Origin: Bacteroidota bacterium
GTDB lineage: Bacteria > Bacteroidota > Bacteroidia > AKYH767-A > OLB10
Direction of reading: 5' to 3'
NCBI GenBank assembly: GCA_016709725.1
Contig: JADJMG010000006.1
Span: forward strand, 186,001 to 250,000
Length of the DNA: 64,000 nt
Both the position numbers and the translations under genes were made by a program. Shown piece after piece: positions 48,392 to 58,771 of the stretch; the first letter of the stretch is position 1, and each line of letters opens with the position of its first letter. Below the pieces are notes generated by a model that worked only from the letters and a program-made list of their open reading frames with translations, searched no databases and was not told where the DNA came from.

Positions 48392-49083
48392 ATGCACCTC
48401 TTCTTCTCTCCCGATTTATCATCTTCTGAATTTTACCTGCCCGAAGAGGAAACCCACCACTTCATTCACGTGCTTCGATTTTCTCAAGGGAAACAAATTG
48501 AAGTAACCGATGGAATGGGTACTCGCGCTCTGTGTGAAGCTATCCAAGTTTCAAAAAACAAGTGTTATTGAATGTGTTGGAGAAAGAAATTTTTCCTGCA
48601 CCTCAACGTAGCTTGCATGTTGCCATTGCACCCACAAAAAACATCGATCGCTTTGAATGGTTTGTAGAAAAAGCAACAGAGCTAGGCATCGCTGAAATTA
48701 CCCCGCTCATTTGTCGTCACTCCGAACGCAAAACGTTGAAGTTAGAGCGGATTCAAAAGTTGGTGGTCTCGGCAGCTCGGCAATCCCAACATTATTTTTT
48801 CCCTGTGGTGAATTCAGAAGTTTCTTTCGAAAAGTTTTTAGAGTCGATGAATGAAAATAGTGATTCTACTTTTATTGCCCATTGTGAAGAATCCGAAAAG
48901 CATGAGGCAAGAGAGTTAGCATCTATAACAAATGCTGTCGTTCTGATTGGCCCGGAAGGTGATTTCTCCCAGGATGAGATTGAAAATGCGTTGAAAAAGG
49001 GATTTAAGGCATTGTCGTTGGGAAATTCACGCCTCCGTACCGAGACTGCTGGATTAAAAGCCGTAGCTGCCTTCAATCTTTAA
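48392..49083 (+). CDS. rsmE: 16S rRNA m3U1498 methyltransferase (frameshifted)
   Basis: The reconstructed protein has 230 residues, the normal size for RsmE. It starts MHLFFSPDLSSSEFYLPEEE with HHFIHVLRFSQGKQIEVTDG (the PUA-like domain). After the break it has IAPTKNIDRFEWFVEKATELG, HSERKTLKLERI, SAARQSQHYFFPVV and the SPOUT knot motifs LIGPEGDFSQDEI and LSLGNSRLRTETA. The first 55 codons end at TGA; one added A in the A6 run 48553-48558 gives VSKKQVLLNVLE and restores the frame. The enzyme methylates U1498 in the small-subunit rRNA. Confidence 0.92.
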
Positions 49084-49126
49084 AATTCCTCATCCAAAAA
49101 TGACTCACATTTCTTAGTTTTGTAAG

Positions 49127-49786
49127 ATGATGAAGAAAGTATTGGTTCTATTCGCGGTGATTTTTTTCTCTTCTTTCTCACCAGCTGGATCGAGTATGAA
49201 AATCGCACTGTTAAAATACAGCGGTGGTGGCGATTGGTATGCAAACCTAGACACGTCTTTAAAAAATTTAATTGATTTCTGTAATCGCAATTTGGGAACC
49301 ACCATCAGTGAAGAACAAGGCATTGTGGAAGTGGGGAGTCCCGAATTGTTTAATTATCCATTCATACACATGACAGGACATGGTAACGTGGTTTTTAATA
49401 CCCAAGAAACCCAAAACTTAAGAAATTATTTAATGGCGGGTGGATTCTTGCACATCTCCGATAATTATGGAATGGATAAATTCATTCGACCACAAATGAA
49501 AAAAGTTTTTCCAGAATTGGATTTTGTGGAAGTTCCTTTTAACCATCCCATCTATCATCAAAAGTTTGATTTCCCCAACGGACTACCGAAAGTACATGAA
49601 CACGATGGTACAGCTCCGCAAGGTTTTGGTTTGTTTTATGATGGACGTCTGGTATGTTTTTATGATTTCGAATGTGATTTGGGCGACGGTTGGGAAGATC
49701 CCGAAGTGCACAAAGATTCTCCCGATGCTCGTCAAAAAGCGTTGCGAATGGGTGCAAATATGATTCAATATGTGTTCAATAATTAG
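49127..49786 (+). CDS. DUF4159 protein
   Basis: 219 residues with a signal peptide (LVLFAVIFFSSFSPAG). DUF4159 stretches are KIALLKYSGGGDWYANLDTS, FPFIHMTGHG-like NYPFIHMTGHGNVVF, LMAGGFLHISDNYGM and KVFPELDFVEVPFNHPIYH, ending in DGRLVCFYDFECDLGDGWED. The family has a ThuA/glutamine amidotransferase-like fold and appears in Bacteroidota and other phyla, without a known function. TAGTTTTG, a match to TAnnTTTG, lies 4 bp before the start codon, so the message may be leaderless. Confidence 0.85.
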   Translation: MMKKVLVLFAVIFFSSFSPAGSSMKIALLKYSGGGDWYANLDTSLKNLIDFCNRNLGTTISEEQGIVEVGSPELFNYPFIHMTGHGNVVFNTQETQNLRNYLMAGGFLHISDNYGMDKFIRPQMKKVFPELDFVEVPFNHPIYHQKFDFPNGLPKVHEHDGTAPQGFGLFYDGRLVCFYDFECDLGDGWEDPEVHKDSPDARQKALRMGANMIQYVFNN

Positions 49787-49801
49787 ATCGTAGAATTTAA
49801 G

Positions 49802-50125
49802 TTGATCTCAACAAAAAAAATAGCGTCCTGTTTATTTCTACTGCTTTTCTTGCAGGTGCTTATTCCTGCATCCTTATGGCATTCCCTCTGTGAACATGAT
49901 GATTCAATCGATTGTCATGTTAATTCTGAAGTGACCAGTGTTGCTGAACAACATCAACATTGTTTGGTTCTTGAACTATCATTGCCTGCTATTTTTCATC
50001 AAGAGAATGATTGTAATTTAAATCCTGTTGCATTTAATTTTTCTCAATTAATTTTTTTTGAAGTCAATAAGATTCAACATCCGTTTTTTGAAAGTGATGG
50101 TCGCGGACCTCCATACCTAGTTTAA
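49802..50125 (+). CDS. Small secreted His/Cys-containing protein upstream of a TonB receptor
   Basis: 107 residues from a TTG start. One hydrophobic segment (ASCLFLLLFLQVLIPASLW) serves as a signal peptide. The rest carries scattered His, Cys, Asp and Glu (HSLCEHDDSIDCHV, EQHQHCLVLELSLP) and ends RGPPYLV. I recognise this as a small protein type that often lies just upstream of a TonB-dependent receptor in Bacteroidota, with no known function. The start is uncertain because there is no ATG. The receptor follows 74 bp later. Confidence 0.6.
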   Translation: MISTKKIASCLFLLLFLQVLIPASLWHSLCEHDDSIDCHVNSEVTSVAEQHQHCLVLELSLPAIFHQENDCNLNPVAFNFSQLIFFEVNKIQHPFFESDGRGPPYLV

Positions 50126-50199
50126 GATTGTTTTTTTTATGCTGATGGTATTAGCGTAAAATTCTCTTATTTCTAGTTTTCTTATTTAAATGGTTAAGT

Positions 50200-52556
50200 A
50201 TGCATAAAATGATATGCTTGCTTTTATTATTCATTACCATGAATAGTAAAGCACAAATGAATTGTAATTATCAAATTTCAGGTAAAGTCATCGACGCGAA
50301 GTTGAATGAATCTTTGCCTTTTGCCAAAGTGGAATTGCTACCATTAGGCAAAGCTCTTGTATGTAATGATAAAGGCGAATTTATATTCGATGGATTATGT
50401 ACGGGTACTGTTGTATTGAAAACGTATTATATCGGATTTGATACACTGATTCAATCCATCTCACTTGAAAAAAATATTGAATTAAAATTGAGATTGAATC
50501 CATCTGCAAAAGAATTGAAGCAAACGGAAATCGTCGCCAAGCAAATTGAAGGAAAAACAACGCAACTAAAAGATTCGGTTTCACAATTGGAAATGCGAAA
50601 AAGCGCCGGACTCAATTTAACTTCGTATTTGAAGAACGTAACAGGAGTTACTGGAATGTCTACCGGATCTTCCATTATAAAGCCCGTTATCCATGGAATG
50701 CACAGTCAGCGTGTAATCATTATGAATGCAGGCATTCGACAAGAAGGTCAGCAATGGGGAACAGAGCATGCACCCGAAATTGATCCTTATGTTGCCAATA
50801 AACTACAAGTAATTAAAGGGGTTTCCTCCATTCGATATGGGGCGGATGCAATCGCGGGAGTAATCATCGTTGAGCCTCGCAAACTTCTTCATGAGCCCGG
50901 TATTCATGCTGAATTAAATTTGGCTGGATTTTCTAACGGCAGACAAGGTGTAGTTTCTGGATTAGTAGAACAACATCTTGGAAAATTTTTCGATCTCTGT
51001 TGGCGCTTGCAAGGAACATTAAAGAAATCGGGAAATGTGAATTCGCCCGATGTGTATTTGGAAAACACGGGTTTTGAAGAAGTGAACTGGAGCGCGAGTT
51101 TGGGATTGGAAAGAAAACGATTCGGAGTTGAAACTTTCTTTAGCCAATTCAAAACCACCATTGGGATTTTTAGAGGGGCTCATATTGGAAATGTAAGTGA
51201 TCTCACCCGAATTATTCAGTCGGGTGAAACAATTACAGATGATCGCTTTACTTATAAAATTTCAAATCCACGACAAGAAATCTTGCACTATTTGTTTTCT
51301 GCAAAAGCATGGTGGACCATCACCAATGTTGGCAAGTTGAATTTGTTATATGGATATCAATATAACCAACGGGTAGAATACGACCGCTTTCGACCATTGA
51401 ATGATTCCATAGCAGCATTGAATCGCCCAGAGTTGCAATTGGATTTGTTTACACATACTGCAGATTTAAATTTGGAGACAAGGTATTATAAAGGATTTAC
51501 TGCAAATATTGGTTTGTCAGGAATGATTCAAGATAATCAATATAGTGGTCTGCGTTATTTTGTACCGAATTATCAATTGTATAACGGTGGTGCCTATGGG
51601 CTCGTGAAATGGAAGAAGAATAAAGTAGAAGTAGAATCTGGATTACGTTATGATCGAAAACGGAATCCGTTTATCGTAACATCAATAGCGAAGTAGTTCA
51701 AAACGATTATCGATTTAATACACTCGGTTGGTCGGCAGGAATTTTATTTAAACAAGATTCTATTTTTTCATGGAGATTGAATTCGGGCAGAACCCAACGC
51801 ACCCCCAGTATAAACGAATGGTTCAGCAATGGACTCCATCATGGTGCGGCAAGTTTTGAAGTGGGTGATACTTCGTTGGGAATGGAAAGTGCTTGGAATA
51901 TCAATGGTGTAATGAATATTCAAACAAAACGATTGGCCATGGAAGTGAATATATTTTACATGTATATTCAAGATTATATTTATTTGGTACCTACCACTGA
52001 ATCTGTATTAACTGTGAATGGAGCCTTTCCATCTTACGTCTATCAACATGTGGATGCAGGGTTTAAAGGAATTGATTTTTCGTTTAATTGGCAATGCAGT
52101 CCTCGATTCAATTTCACCTCTAAAAATAGTCTGGTTTATGCTTGGAATTTTACTGCAAAGCGATATTTGGAATTGGTTCCACCACCTCAATTCGATCAGT
52201 TATTGAGCTATCAATTTAGAGATACCGATCACAGAAAGGAGCAAACAGTTGGTGTTTCAGTATTGCATGTGTTAAAGCAATTTCGTTTTGTAGATGGAAG
52301 TGATTTTATTCCACCTCCAAAAGCATATACCTTAATTGGATTTGAAGCTGCCGCCACTTTCATGCTAAATCATCAGCCATTCATTGTTGGATTATCAGTG
52401 AGTAATTTGTTGAATGTAAAGTATCGCGATTACCTCAGTCGATTTCGATATTATACGGATGAAATGGGAAGAAATATTTCAGTGAAAATAAAAATTCCAT
52501 TATCTTTTAAGACAGCTGCACATTCACATGAACATCCAGAAATCGAAAAAAATTAA
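50200..52556 (+). CDS. TonB-dependent outer membrane receptor (frameshifted)
   Basis: The reconstructed protein has 785 residues. It has a signal peptide, a CarboxypepD-like domain (YQISGKVIDAKLNESLPFAKVELL), a plug (MRKSAGLNLTSYLKNVTGVT, then VIHGMHSQRVIIMNAGIRQE, IRYGADAIAGVIIVEP) and a 22-strand barrel ending MGRNISVKIKIPLSF. The last residues before the stop include HSHEHPEIE. The frame changes at the T3 run 51670-51672, and one added T gives NPFYRNINSEVVQNDYRFNT. The receptor imports a scarce ligand using the TonB energy system. Flanking small proteins suggest a metal or metal complex, but this is not proven. Confidence 0.87.
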
Positions 52557-52581
52557 ACTAATTTATAAAATAATATTCAAT

Positions 52582-53145
52582 ATGAATACTAAATCATTAT
52601 GCAGAATTATAATTTCATTAATCCTAGTATCTTTAATTTATTCATGTAAAAAGGATAAAACCAACGAGCCAATTCCAATCAATCAGTCTGAATTAATTAC
52701 TAAAGTGCATTTGATTTTTAAAGATTCAATCACAAATAGTATCGTTCATACAGCTACTTCTTCTGATTTGGATGGTCCAGGTGGGAATGTAGCTACTATA
52801 GATTCCATTTTTCTATCAAGCAACACGACCTATTACATGGATGTCGTAGTCTTAGACGAATCCAAAACTCCTGTGGATACCATTTCCAATGAAGTATTGG
52901 ATGAAGGAGAAGTTCACTTATTTGTCTTTTCTCCAAATCCCACTTCAAACTTTCTTGAAACGAACTTGTTAGATTTAGATAGCAATTTTAAACCAATTGG
53001 TCTTTCATCCATCTTAAGAACTTCTGCGACGGGAGTTGGAACCTATTCAGTTGAATTGCGACATTTCTCTTCAGCTAAAGCAAAGGCAGATAATTTAGTT
53101 TATGATACCGATATTTCAATATTATTTAATGTTCGGTTGCAATAA
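52582..53145 (+). CDS. Lipoprotein downstream of the TonB receptor, DPDGPGGN type
   Basis: 187 residues from ATG 52582, with a lipobox ending in SLIYSC (Cys near residue 19). An in-frame ATG at 52528 would overlap the receptor end and hide the lipobox. The mature part has ELITKVHLIFKDS, SSDLDGPGGNVATIDSIFLS, NTTYYMDVVVLDESKTPVDT and a final strand set. I recognise the DGPGGN...DSIxLSxNTTY pattern as a family that repeatedly follows this kind of TonB receptor in Bacteroidota. Probably a surface or periplasmic partner of the receptor. Function unknown. Confidence 0.7.
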   Translation: MNTKSLCRIIISLILVSLIYSCKKDKTNEPIPINQSELITKVHLIFKDSITNSIVHTATSSDLDGPGGNVATIDSIFLSSNTTYYMDVVVLDESKTPVDTISNEVLDEGEVHLFVFSPNPTSNFLETNLLDLDSNFKPIGLSSILRTSATGVGTYSVELRHFSSAKAKADNLVYDTDISILFNVRLQ

Positions 53146-53191
53146 ATTATTATGATATAATTAATTTAGTAAAATAATTGAATCGATTAAA

Positions 53192-54502
53192 ATGATAAAG
53201 CGAATTGTAATACTAATTCTACTGCTAATTCCATCTGTTGGAAAAGCACAATCCATGTATTTCCCGCCACTCCTCGGAAATACATGGGATACACTTTCGC
53301 CAGCTTCTTTAGGATGGTGTGAGCCCAAAATCGATTCATTACTCGATTATTTAGAAGCTAAAAATTCAAAAGCATTTATTTTATTGAAGGATGGAAAGAT
53401 TGTGATCGAAAAATATTTCGGGACTTTTACCATAGATAGTGTTTGGTATTGGGCATCGGCTGGTAAAACGTTAACTGGATTTACTGTGGGAATAGCGCAG
53501 CAAGAAGGATTCCTTTCTATTCAAGATACTACATCCAATTATTTAGGAAATGGCTGGACCGTTTGTCCACCATTGAAGGAAGAAAAAATTACTATTCGCC
53601 ATCAACTCACCATGAGTTCTGGACTCGATGATGGTGTTCCTGATCATTACTGCACCCTCGATACTTGTTTGCAATACTTAGCCGATGCAGGTACACGTTG
53701 GGCTTATCATAATGGTCCTTATACTTTATTGGATAGTGTCATCGAATCGGCCACGGGGCAATCATTGAATAGTTATATCACACAGAAAATAAAAAATCCT
53801 ACTGGAATGACCGGCGCATTTATTCCGAGCGGATACAATAATGTGTTTTTCAGTAAACCGAGAAGCATGGCACGATTTGGATTACTGATGTTGAATCAAG
53901 GGAATTGGAATGGCAATCAAATTTTAACCGATACCAATTATTTTCAGCAAATGGTGAATAGTTCGCAAACATTAAATCCTTCTTATGGTTATTTAACTTG
54001 GCTTAATGGGAAATCGTCCTTCAAAGTTCCGGGATTGCAGTTTAATTTTCCGGGTTCCTTCAGTCCAAATGCGCCAAATGATATGATTGCTGCACTTGGA
54101 AAGGATGGACAAATCATCAATATTGTGCCTTCGCAAAATTTGGTTTATATTCGAATGGGTAATGCTCCTGGAGCCGGCGAGGTACCTATTACATTTAATG
54201 ATACGGTATGGATTAAATTGAATGAAGTAATGTGCAATACTACATCTCTCAACAGTTATACTCCTGAAGCTTCGTTTTCCGTTTCACCTAATCCATTTCA
54301 AGATGTAGTAACTATTCAAAACAGAACTCAAGATAGAGTAGAAGTAATCCTGATGGATGTAACCGGAAAGAGAATGTTTTCTAAGTTCTTTAGTGATGCA
54401 GATTTCAAATTGAATTTGAGTACTTTCTCAAATGGAATGTACCTAATGAAAGTAATTTCAAATGAGGGGAAATCATTAGTAAAACGTATTGTTAAGAATT
54501 GA
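53192..54502 (+). CDS. Secreted serine hydrolase (beta-lactamase/AmpC fold) with T9SS sorting domain
   Basis: 436 residues with a signal peptide (LLLIPSVGKAQ). The beta-lactamase class C-type domain has the Ser-x-x-Lys motif in WYWASAGKTLTGF near residue 90 and the Tyr-x-Asn motif in WAYHNGPYTLL near 172. A type A sorting domain (FSVSPNPFQDVVTIQNRT to VKRIVKN) ends it. It should act outside the cell on a peptide, ester or amide; the actual substrate is unknown. It may be an esterase rather than a beta-lactamase. Confidence 0.88.
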   Translation: MIKRIVILILLLIPSVGKAQSMYFPPLLGNTWDTLSPASLGWCEPKIDSLLDYLEAKNSKAFILLKDGKIVIEKYFGTFTIDSVWYWASAGKTLTGFTVGIAQQEGFLSIQDTTSNYLGNGWTVCPPLKEEKITIRHQLTMSSGLDDGVPDHYCTLDTCLQYLADAGTRWAYHNGPYTLLDSVIESATGQSLNSYITQKIKNPTGMTGAFIPSGYNNVFFSKPRSMARFGLLMLNQGNWNGNQILTDTNYFQQMVNSSQTLNPSYGYLTWLNGKSSFKVPGLQFNFPGSFSPNAPNDMIAALGKDGQIINIVPSQNLVYIRMGNAPGAGEVPITFNDTVWIKLNEVMCNTTSLNSYTPEASFSVSPNPFQDVVTIQNRTQDRVEVILMDVTGKRMFSKFFSDADFKLNLSTFSNGMYLMKVISNEGKSLVKRIVKN

Positions 54503-54641
54503 GGTTTATTTGCCTAAGAATGAAGGATTCTTGATATGTATTCATTAATTAATGAATGTGGGTTAGTAGAGTGATTTATTTTGATGTTTGAATGGAACTT
54601 ATTACTTTAGTAAAATTAATTTCAAACTTTATTTACACATT

Positions 54642-56818
54642 ATGAAGAAATCCCTCTTATTTATTATTGGAATTTTGTTTTTTCATGTTCAAGTGGATGC
54701 GCAATGCAAGAAAATTTATTCTTTTGAAACCGATCAATACGGTGGACCTTCTCCTTCGGTTGAGTTCAATGGTAAATTAGTCTTTAGTGCTTTTGATCCT
54801 TTACATGGCCGCGAACTTTGGTGTACAGATGGTACAGAGAGTGGCACTTTTATGATTAAAGACATTTGGGCAGGTACAAGTAGTGGAATTGGTGAATATT
54901 TTACATAGTACTCGCTTTTGTACACAATAATATTCTTTATTTCAGAGGCGACAATGGTGTGCATGGAGTGGAGTTATGGAGAAGTGATGGAACCTCGATA
55001 GGAACCTATATGATTAGTGATATCGCTCCAGGGCCTACTAGCTCTGGTCCCGGTGAATTTGCTGGCGTCGATTCCATCATTTATTTTACTGCTAATACCG
55101 GCACCCAACTTTGGCGTAGCAATGGTACCGCATCAGGAACTTATTCATTGATGAGCTTTAATGTAGTTCGTGGACTTTATGGGTTTAATGGAAAATTATA
55201 TTTTTCTGCCGATCAAAATAATACAGGTGAAGAATTATGGAGAAGCAATGGCACCGTTAATGGCACTTTTTTATTGAAAGACTTAAACGGAGTAGTAGGA
55301 GCATCGCTTCCTTGTAATTTTTATAAAACCAACAACAATCTTTTTTTTACGGCGGCCACCAACGATGGTTGGGAGCTATGGAAGACAGATGGAACCAACT
55401 CGGGAACGGTTATGGTGAAAGATATATTTCCAGGAGGTAACAGTGGAGTGATGGATACTTATTCTGAAAAATATTTTAGCCATATTGGCGACACACTTTA
55501 TTTTGCAGCGAAAGATAATAACAGTGGTTACCAGCTCTGGCGATCGGATGGTACGGGAGCGGGTACAGTTGCAGTATCTAATGTACCGAATGGTATTTTA
55601 TTAACCAGTCCATTCTCAATTGTGGAAGGTAATGTAGCTTTTTATAGTTTTTATTCAGATCGTTTTTGGATGTATTCGCCAAGTTTGGATTCGTCTTATA
55701 TAACCAATTATCCTGCATTCTATGCGCTGAACTTATATCCTCAAAAATATTTGTTCTTTGGTTCGAATTTATACTATGCTACAAAAGATACATTGTACGG
55801 AGCTGAAGTATGGGCCTCGGATGGAATAAATCCCTCAAAACGTTTACAAGAATCCCATTTAGTTAATAATTGGTATCCAGGAATACCTCTTGGATTTAAT
55901 TCGATATTAGGTACAGTAGGAAGTAAATTAATATTATCTCAAGCCCGGAATCCATATGATGTAAGAATTCCATTTTTCGTTTATGATACGTTAACAGCCA
56001 ATACCTGTTTTCCGCCATCCGTTATTGTAGGTGTTCCCGTTACGAGTACTAACATGCATTTAGTTTGGAATAGAGTGGAAGAGACAACAACCTATCATAT
56101 TCGATATAAGAAGTCGACCGACCTTACTTGGACGCTGGACTCTACTCAAAAAAGTTATTATTTTTTGAATAGTCTAGATAGTACAGCAATTTATAATTTT
56201 CAGTTAACGACGAATTGTTCAGGAGTAATTTCTGCATGGTCTGATACAATTTTATATCAACCTACATTTTTAGGAAACAATAATAATTATTTAAATCTAT
56301 TGGCGGAAAGAGAAGAAGATTCTACCACGGTCCGACTCTATTGGTTAAAAACAAATCTAATTACTAAGGTTCAGTTTCGTTATCGTCCTTATGGCACCAC
56401 TACATGGACTTATTCAACAAGCAACAATGGTTACAAACGATTAACCGGTCTTACGCCCAACACATTTTATGAATATACGTATCGTGAAGAAATCAATGGC
56501 ATTTGGAACACTTGGTACAGTGGTTCTTTTTATTTTAATACTAGTGGCAGCATTACCACCTCTATCAGTGAACCCTCAACCGATTTAGGAATTTCAGTTT
56601 TCCCCAATCCCACATCCGACCTCCTTCACATCAAATTCTCCGATCAAAAAAATTATCAATTGAAATTATTGGATGTTACAGGTCGCATACTAAAAGTTTA
56701 CGATAACCTAAACACCGCAACACAAATTTCAACAAGTAGTTTACGTAGTGGAATTTATCTTCTTCAATTTACTAACGATGATGGGCTTGTTTTTACGCAA
56801 AAGGTTTTAGTAAAATAA
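54642..56818 (+). CDS. Secreted ELWxxDGT repeat protein with fibronectin type III domain and T9SS sorting domain (frameshifted)
   Basis: The reconstructed protein has 725 residues. Repeats of the ELWxxDGTxxGT form recur in the first 400 residues (ELWCTDGTESGTFMIKDI, ELWRSDGTSIGTYMISDI, ELWKTDGTNSGTVMVKDI). These form a beta-propeller. An Fn3 domain (about 445-530) and the sorting domain (ISVFPNPTSDLLHIKF to the end) follow. The frame breaks at the T4 run 54899-54902; one added base gives EYFYIVLAFVHNNILYF. Exported by T9SS; ligand unknown. Confidence 0.86.
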
Positions 56819-56839
56819 TATACTTACACGCTCTTTTAA

Positions 56840-56874
56840 AAGCTACAAGCTACAAGCCTCAAGCCCCAAGCTTT
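56840..56874. repeat. Heptanucleotide tandem repeat, unit AAGCTAC / AAGCCTC
   Basis: Units AAGCTAC, AAGCTAC, AAGCCTC, AAGCCCC and AAGCTTT run without gaps from 56840, followed by a T-run. It may double as a weak terminator for the gene before it. Confidence 0.85.
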
Positions 56875-56917
56875 TTTCGATTTTACTTTTCTTTCGAATT
56901 TCGCGTATTCGCATATT

Positions 56918-56965
56918 AGCGAATTCGTAATTCGTATATTCGTATCGATTCGTAATTCGTAACCT
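56918..56965. repeat. 48-bp direct repeat, copy 1 (at the 3' end of a T9SS gene)
   Basis: AGCGAATTCGTAATTCGTAT, then a run of ATTCGTA-type units, ending AATTCGTAACCT. It stops one base before the stop codon of the minus-strand gene at 56967. Copy 2 lies at 58715-58762 and differs by one base. Confidence 0.93.
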
Positions 56966-56966
56966 A

Positions 56967-58487
56967 CTAAAATTTTAATACCTTCCCCTGAACTTGATCC
57001 TTCTCGGTCGTTAAAGAAACAATATAAACCCCACTAACAATTCCATTCATATTTATTTCCGATGTAAAATACCCCCCACTTATCATATCCACTTTCCTCT
57101 CCACCACCACTCTCCCCTCCACATCAAACAAACTTAACACCCCACTCTTCCCCTTCAACTTCGCCGCATTCACGTGAATCATATTCCACTCGGAATTGTA
57201 CCAAGCTTGAAAGAACACATCATTCTTTTCATTTTCGGTTAGGCCTACCGTTAGTGTATCGCAGGGCGAGCCTACCCATGCACCCATCTCGTAATTGGGG
57301 TTATGAGGTAATCCTCTATACGTACGATGACCACCTAATGAAAATGAGAATAATTGAAAATCACTAGATGCACCAAGGCTATCCGGATAATTAATGACTG
57401 TTAAATTTGAATTAACCACATTATAATAGCCTTGTGTATAAGGATAACCACTACCTGGTAAATTTGCCCAGGCACCTATATATATTTTACCATCTGGAGC
57501 CAGTTTCATCATTGCCACTGAGGCACTATCCATAATAGCACCTATCTGAGTTTTAGATGCAGCGATATTGGGTGCCTGCAAGTCATATTGATATATATAG
57601 GCTTCGTCAATTGCTAAAATGCTTAGTACATATAAAAATCGATTATTAGGTGAAAAACATGCACTTGCATAATATTTAAACGGCCCAGTGGTACTCGGTA
57701 ATTCTATATTCAACGGACTCGAAATCATTCCTGTGCAGCGATCAAAATCATAAAGTTCAATAAGATTGCCTAAATCTGAAACAGCTATTTTCGTCCCATC
57801 AGAATTAAAACTAATCTCACCACCATTAGAATTCCGCATAGTTCCAACGGTTTGAACCGGCATTGCACTAATGCCTAATGAATCTACTAAATATACATAA
57901 AATTCGTTGTTATAACTTTGACTTACATTGTCAAAGTGCCGTGTAACTAACCACCAGTTCTTGCCATTACCATGTTTGACAGCCATTAATCCATCATACA
58001 TTGGGCTAGGATCAATTTGAATATTCTTTTGGGTTACCTCTCCTAAACCATTTTGTAATTTTAAATCAACTAAACTATAATACAATCCATAAGGAGGTCC
58101 CGAAACACCGGCAACAAAAACGTAGAAGGTACTATCCAAAACTGATTTTGGTACTATTAGAATATCGTGATACCAACCTCTGCAAAACAAAGAGTCTCCA
58201 TTTACCATCTTAATGTGATTCCGATTTATCAGTTTACCTCGATTAGAATAAGAACTATTGTAAGCTGTGGCATTGGTGGATGATCCATAAAACAATAAAT
58301 TGTTATTTAGATCCGCTATACTTATTGAAGCTGTTAAATAAGCTTCACTTATTGTAAAATAAGAAACAGGATTAGTAAAAATCACGCCCGTACTATCACC
58401 AAAACACCATACTTTGTTGGAGTATTGAGCCTCCATCTCCCCAAAACCAAAAAGGAAAAAAAACAAAAGGAGGAGGGGGTTTTTCAT
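56967..58487 (-). CDS. Secreted T9SS cargo protein with WD40-like propeller
   Basis: 506 residues with a signal peptide (LLLLFFFLFGFGEMEAQ). The N-terminal two thirds hold repeats that look like a WD40-type propeller (NKVWCFGDSTGVIFTNPVSY, GGEISFNSDGTKIAVSDLGN, ACFSPNNRFLYVLSILAID, MMKLAPDGKIYIGAWANLPG). A type A-like sorting domain follows (WNMIHVNAAKLKGKSGVLSL to GVYIVSLTTEKD, ending QGKVLKF). It is intact. Role unknown. Confidence 0.82.
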   Translation of the reverse strand: MKNPLLLLFFFLFGFGEMEAQYSNKVWCFGDSTGVIFTNPVSYFTISEAYLTASISIADLNNNLLFYGSSTNATAYNSSYSNRGKLINRNHIKMVNGDSLFCRGWYHDILIVPKSVLDSTFYVFVAGVSGPPYGLYYSLVDLKLQNGLGEVTQKNIQIDPSPMYDGLMAVKHGNGKNWWLVTRHFDNVSQSYNNEFYVYLVDSLGISAMPVQTVGTMRNSNGGEISFNSDGTKIAVSDLGNLIELYDFDRCTGMISSPLNIELPSTTGPFKYYASACFSPNNRFLYVLSILAIDEAYIYQYDLQAPNIAASKTQIGAIMDSASVAMMKLAPDGKIYIGAWANLPGSGYPYTQGYYNVVNSNLTVINYPDSLGASSDFQLFSFSLGGHRTYRGLPHNPNYEMGAWVGSPCDTLTVGLTENEKNDVFFQAWYNSEWNMIHVNAAKLKGKSGVLSLFDVEGRVVVERKVDMISGGYFTSEINMNGIVSGVYIVSLTTEKDQVQGKVLKF

Positions 58488-58771
58488 GAGATAAAGGTAG
58501 GGAGTTTTGTTCTAAAGAGATGGTGGGGCACTAAAAATTTTAATTCAGATTGGAAAGCTGCTAGCCCTGCAGTACTCCACTTTGTTCCGACAGCAGGGTA
58601 AACTTTTGGCCTCAAGCTTTTAGTTTTTTTTCGCAGTGAAATAATTTTGCAAAAATTTCGCATTTCGTGTTCATTCGCATTTCGTGTATTCGTGTATTCG
58701 TGTATTCGCGTATCAGCGAATTCGTAATTCGTACATTCGTATCGATTCGTAATTCGTAACCTAAATAATTA
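58488..58771. repeat. Repeat region with octamer array and 48-bp direct repeat copy 2
   Basis: From about 58650 comes a run of TTCGCATTTCGTG units, then GTGTATTC repeated three times (about 58684-58707), then the 48-bp repeat copy 2 at 58715-58762, which ends 9 bp from the stop of the aminotransferase gene at 58772. No gene is supported in this interval. Confidence 0.85.

Noticed and set aside
53192..54502. Antibiotic-resistance beta-lactamase
   Set aside because: The Ser-Lys and Tyr-Asn motifs are shared by many esterases and peptidases, and a T9SS sorting domain is unusual for a resistance enzyme.
7268..56818. Programmed frameshifting as a general trait
   Set aside because: The sites share no slippery motif or downstream structure and need corrections of both signs.
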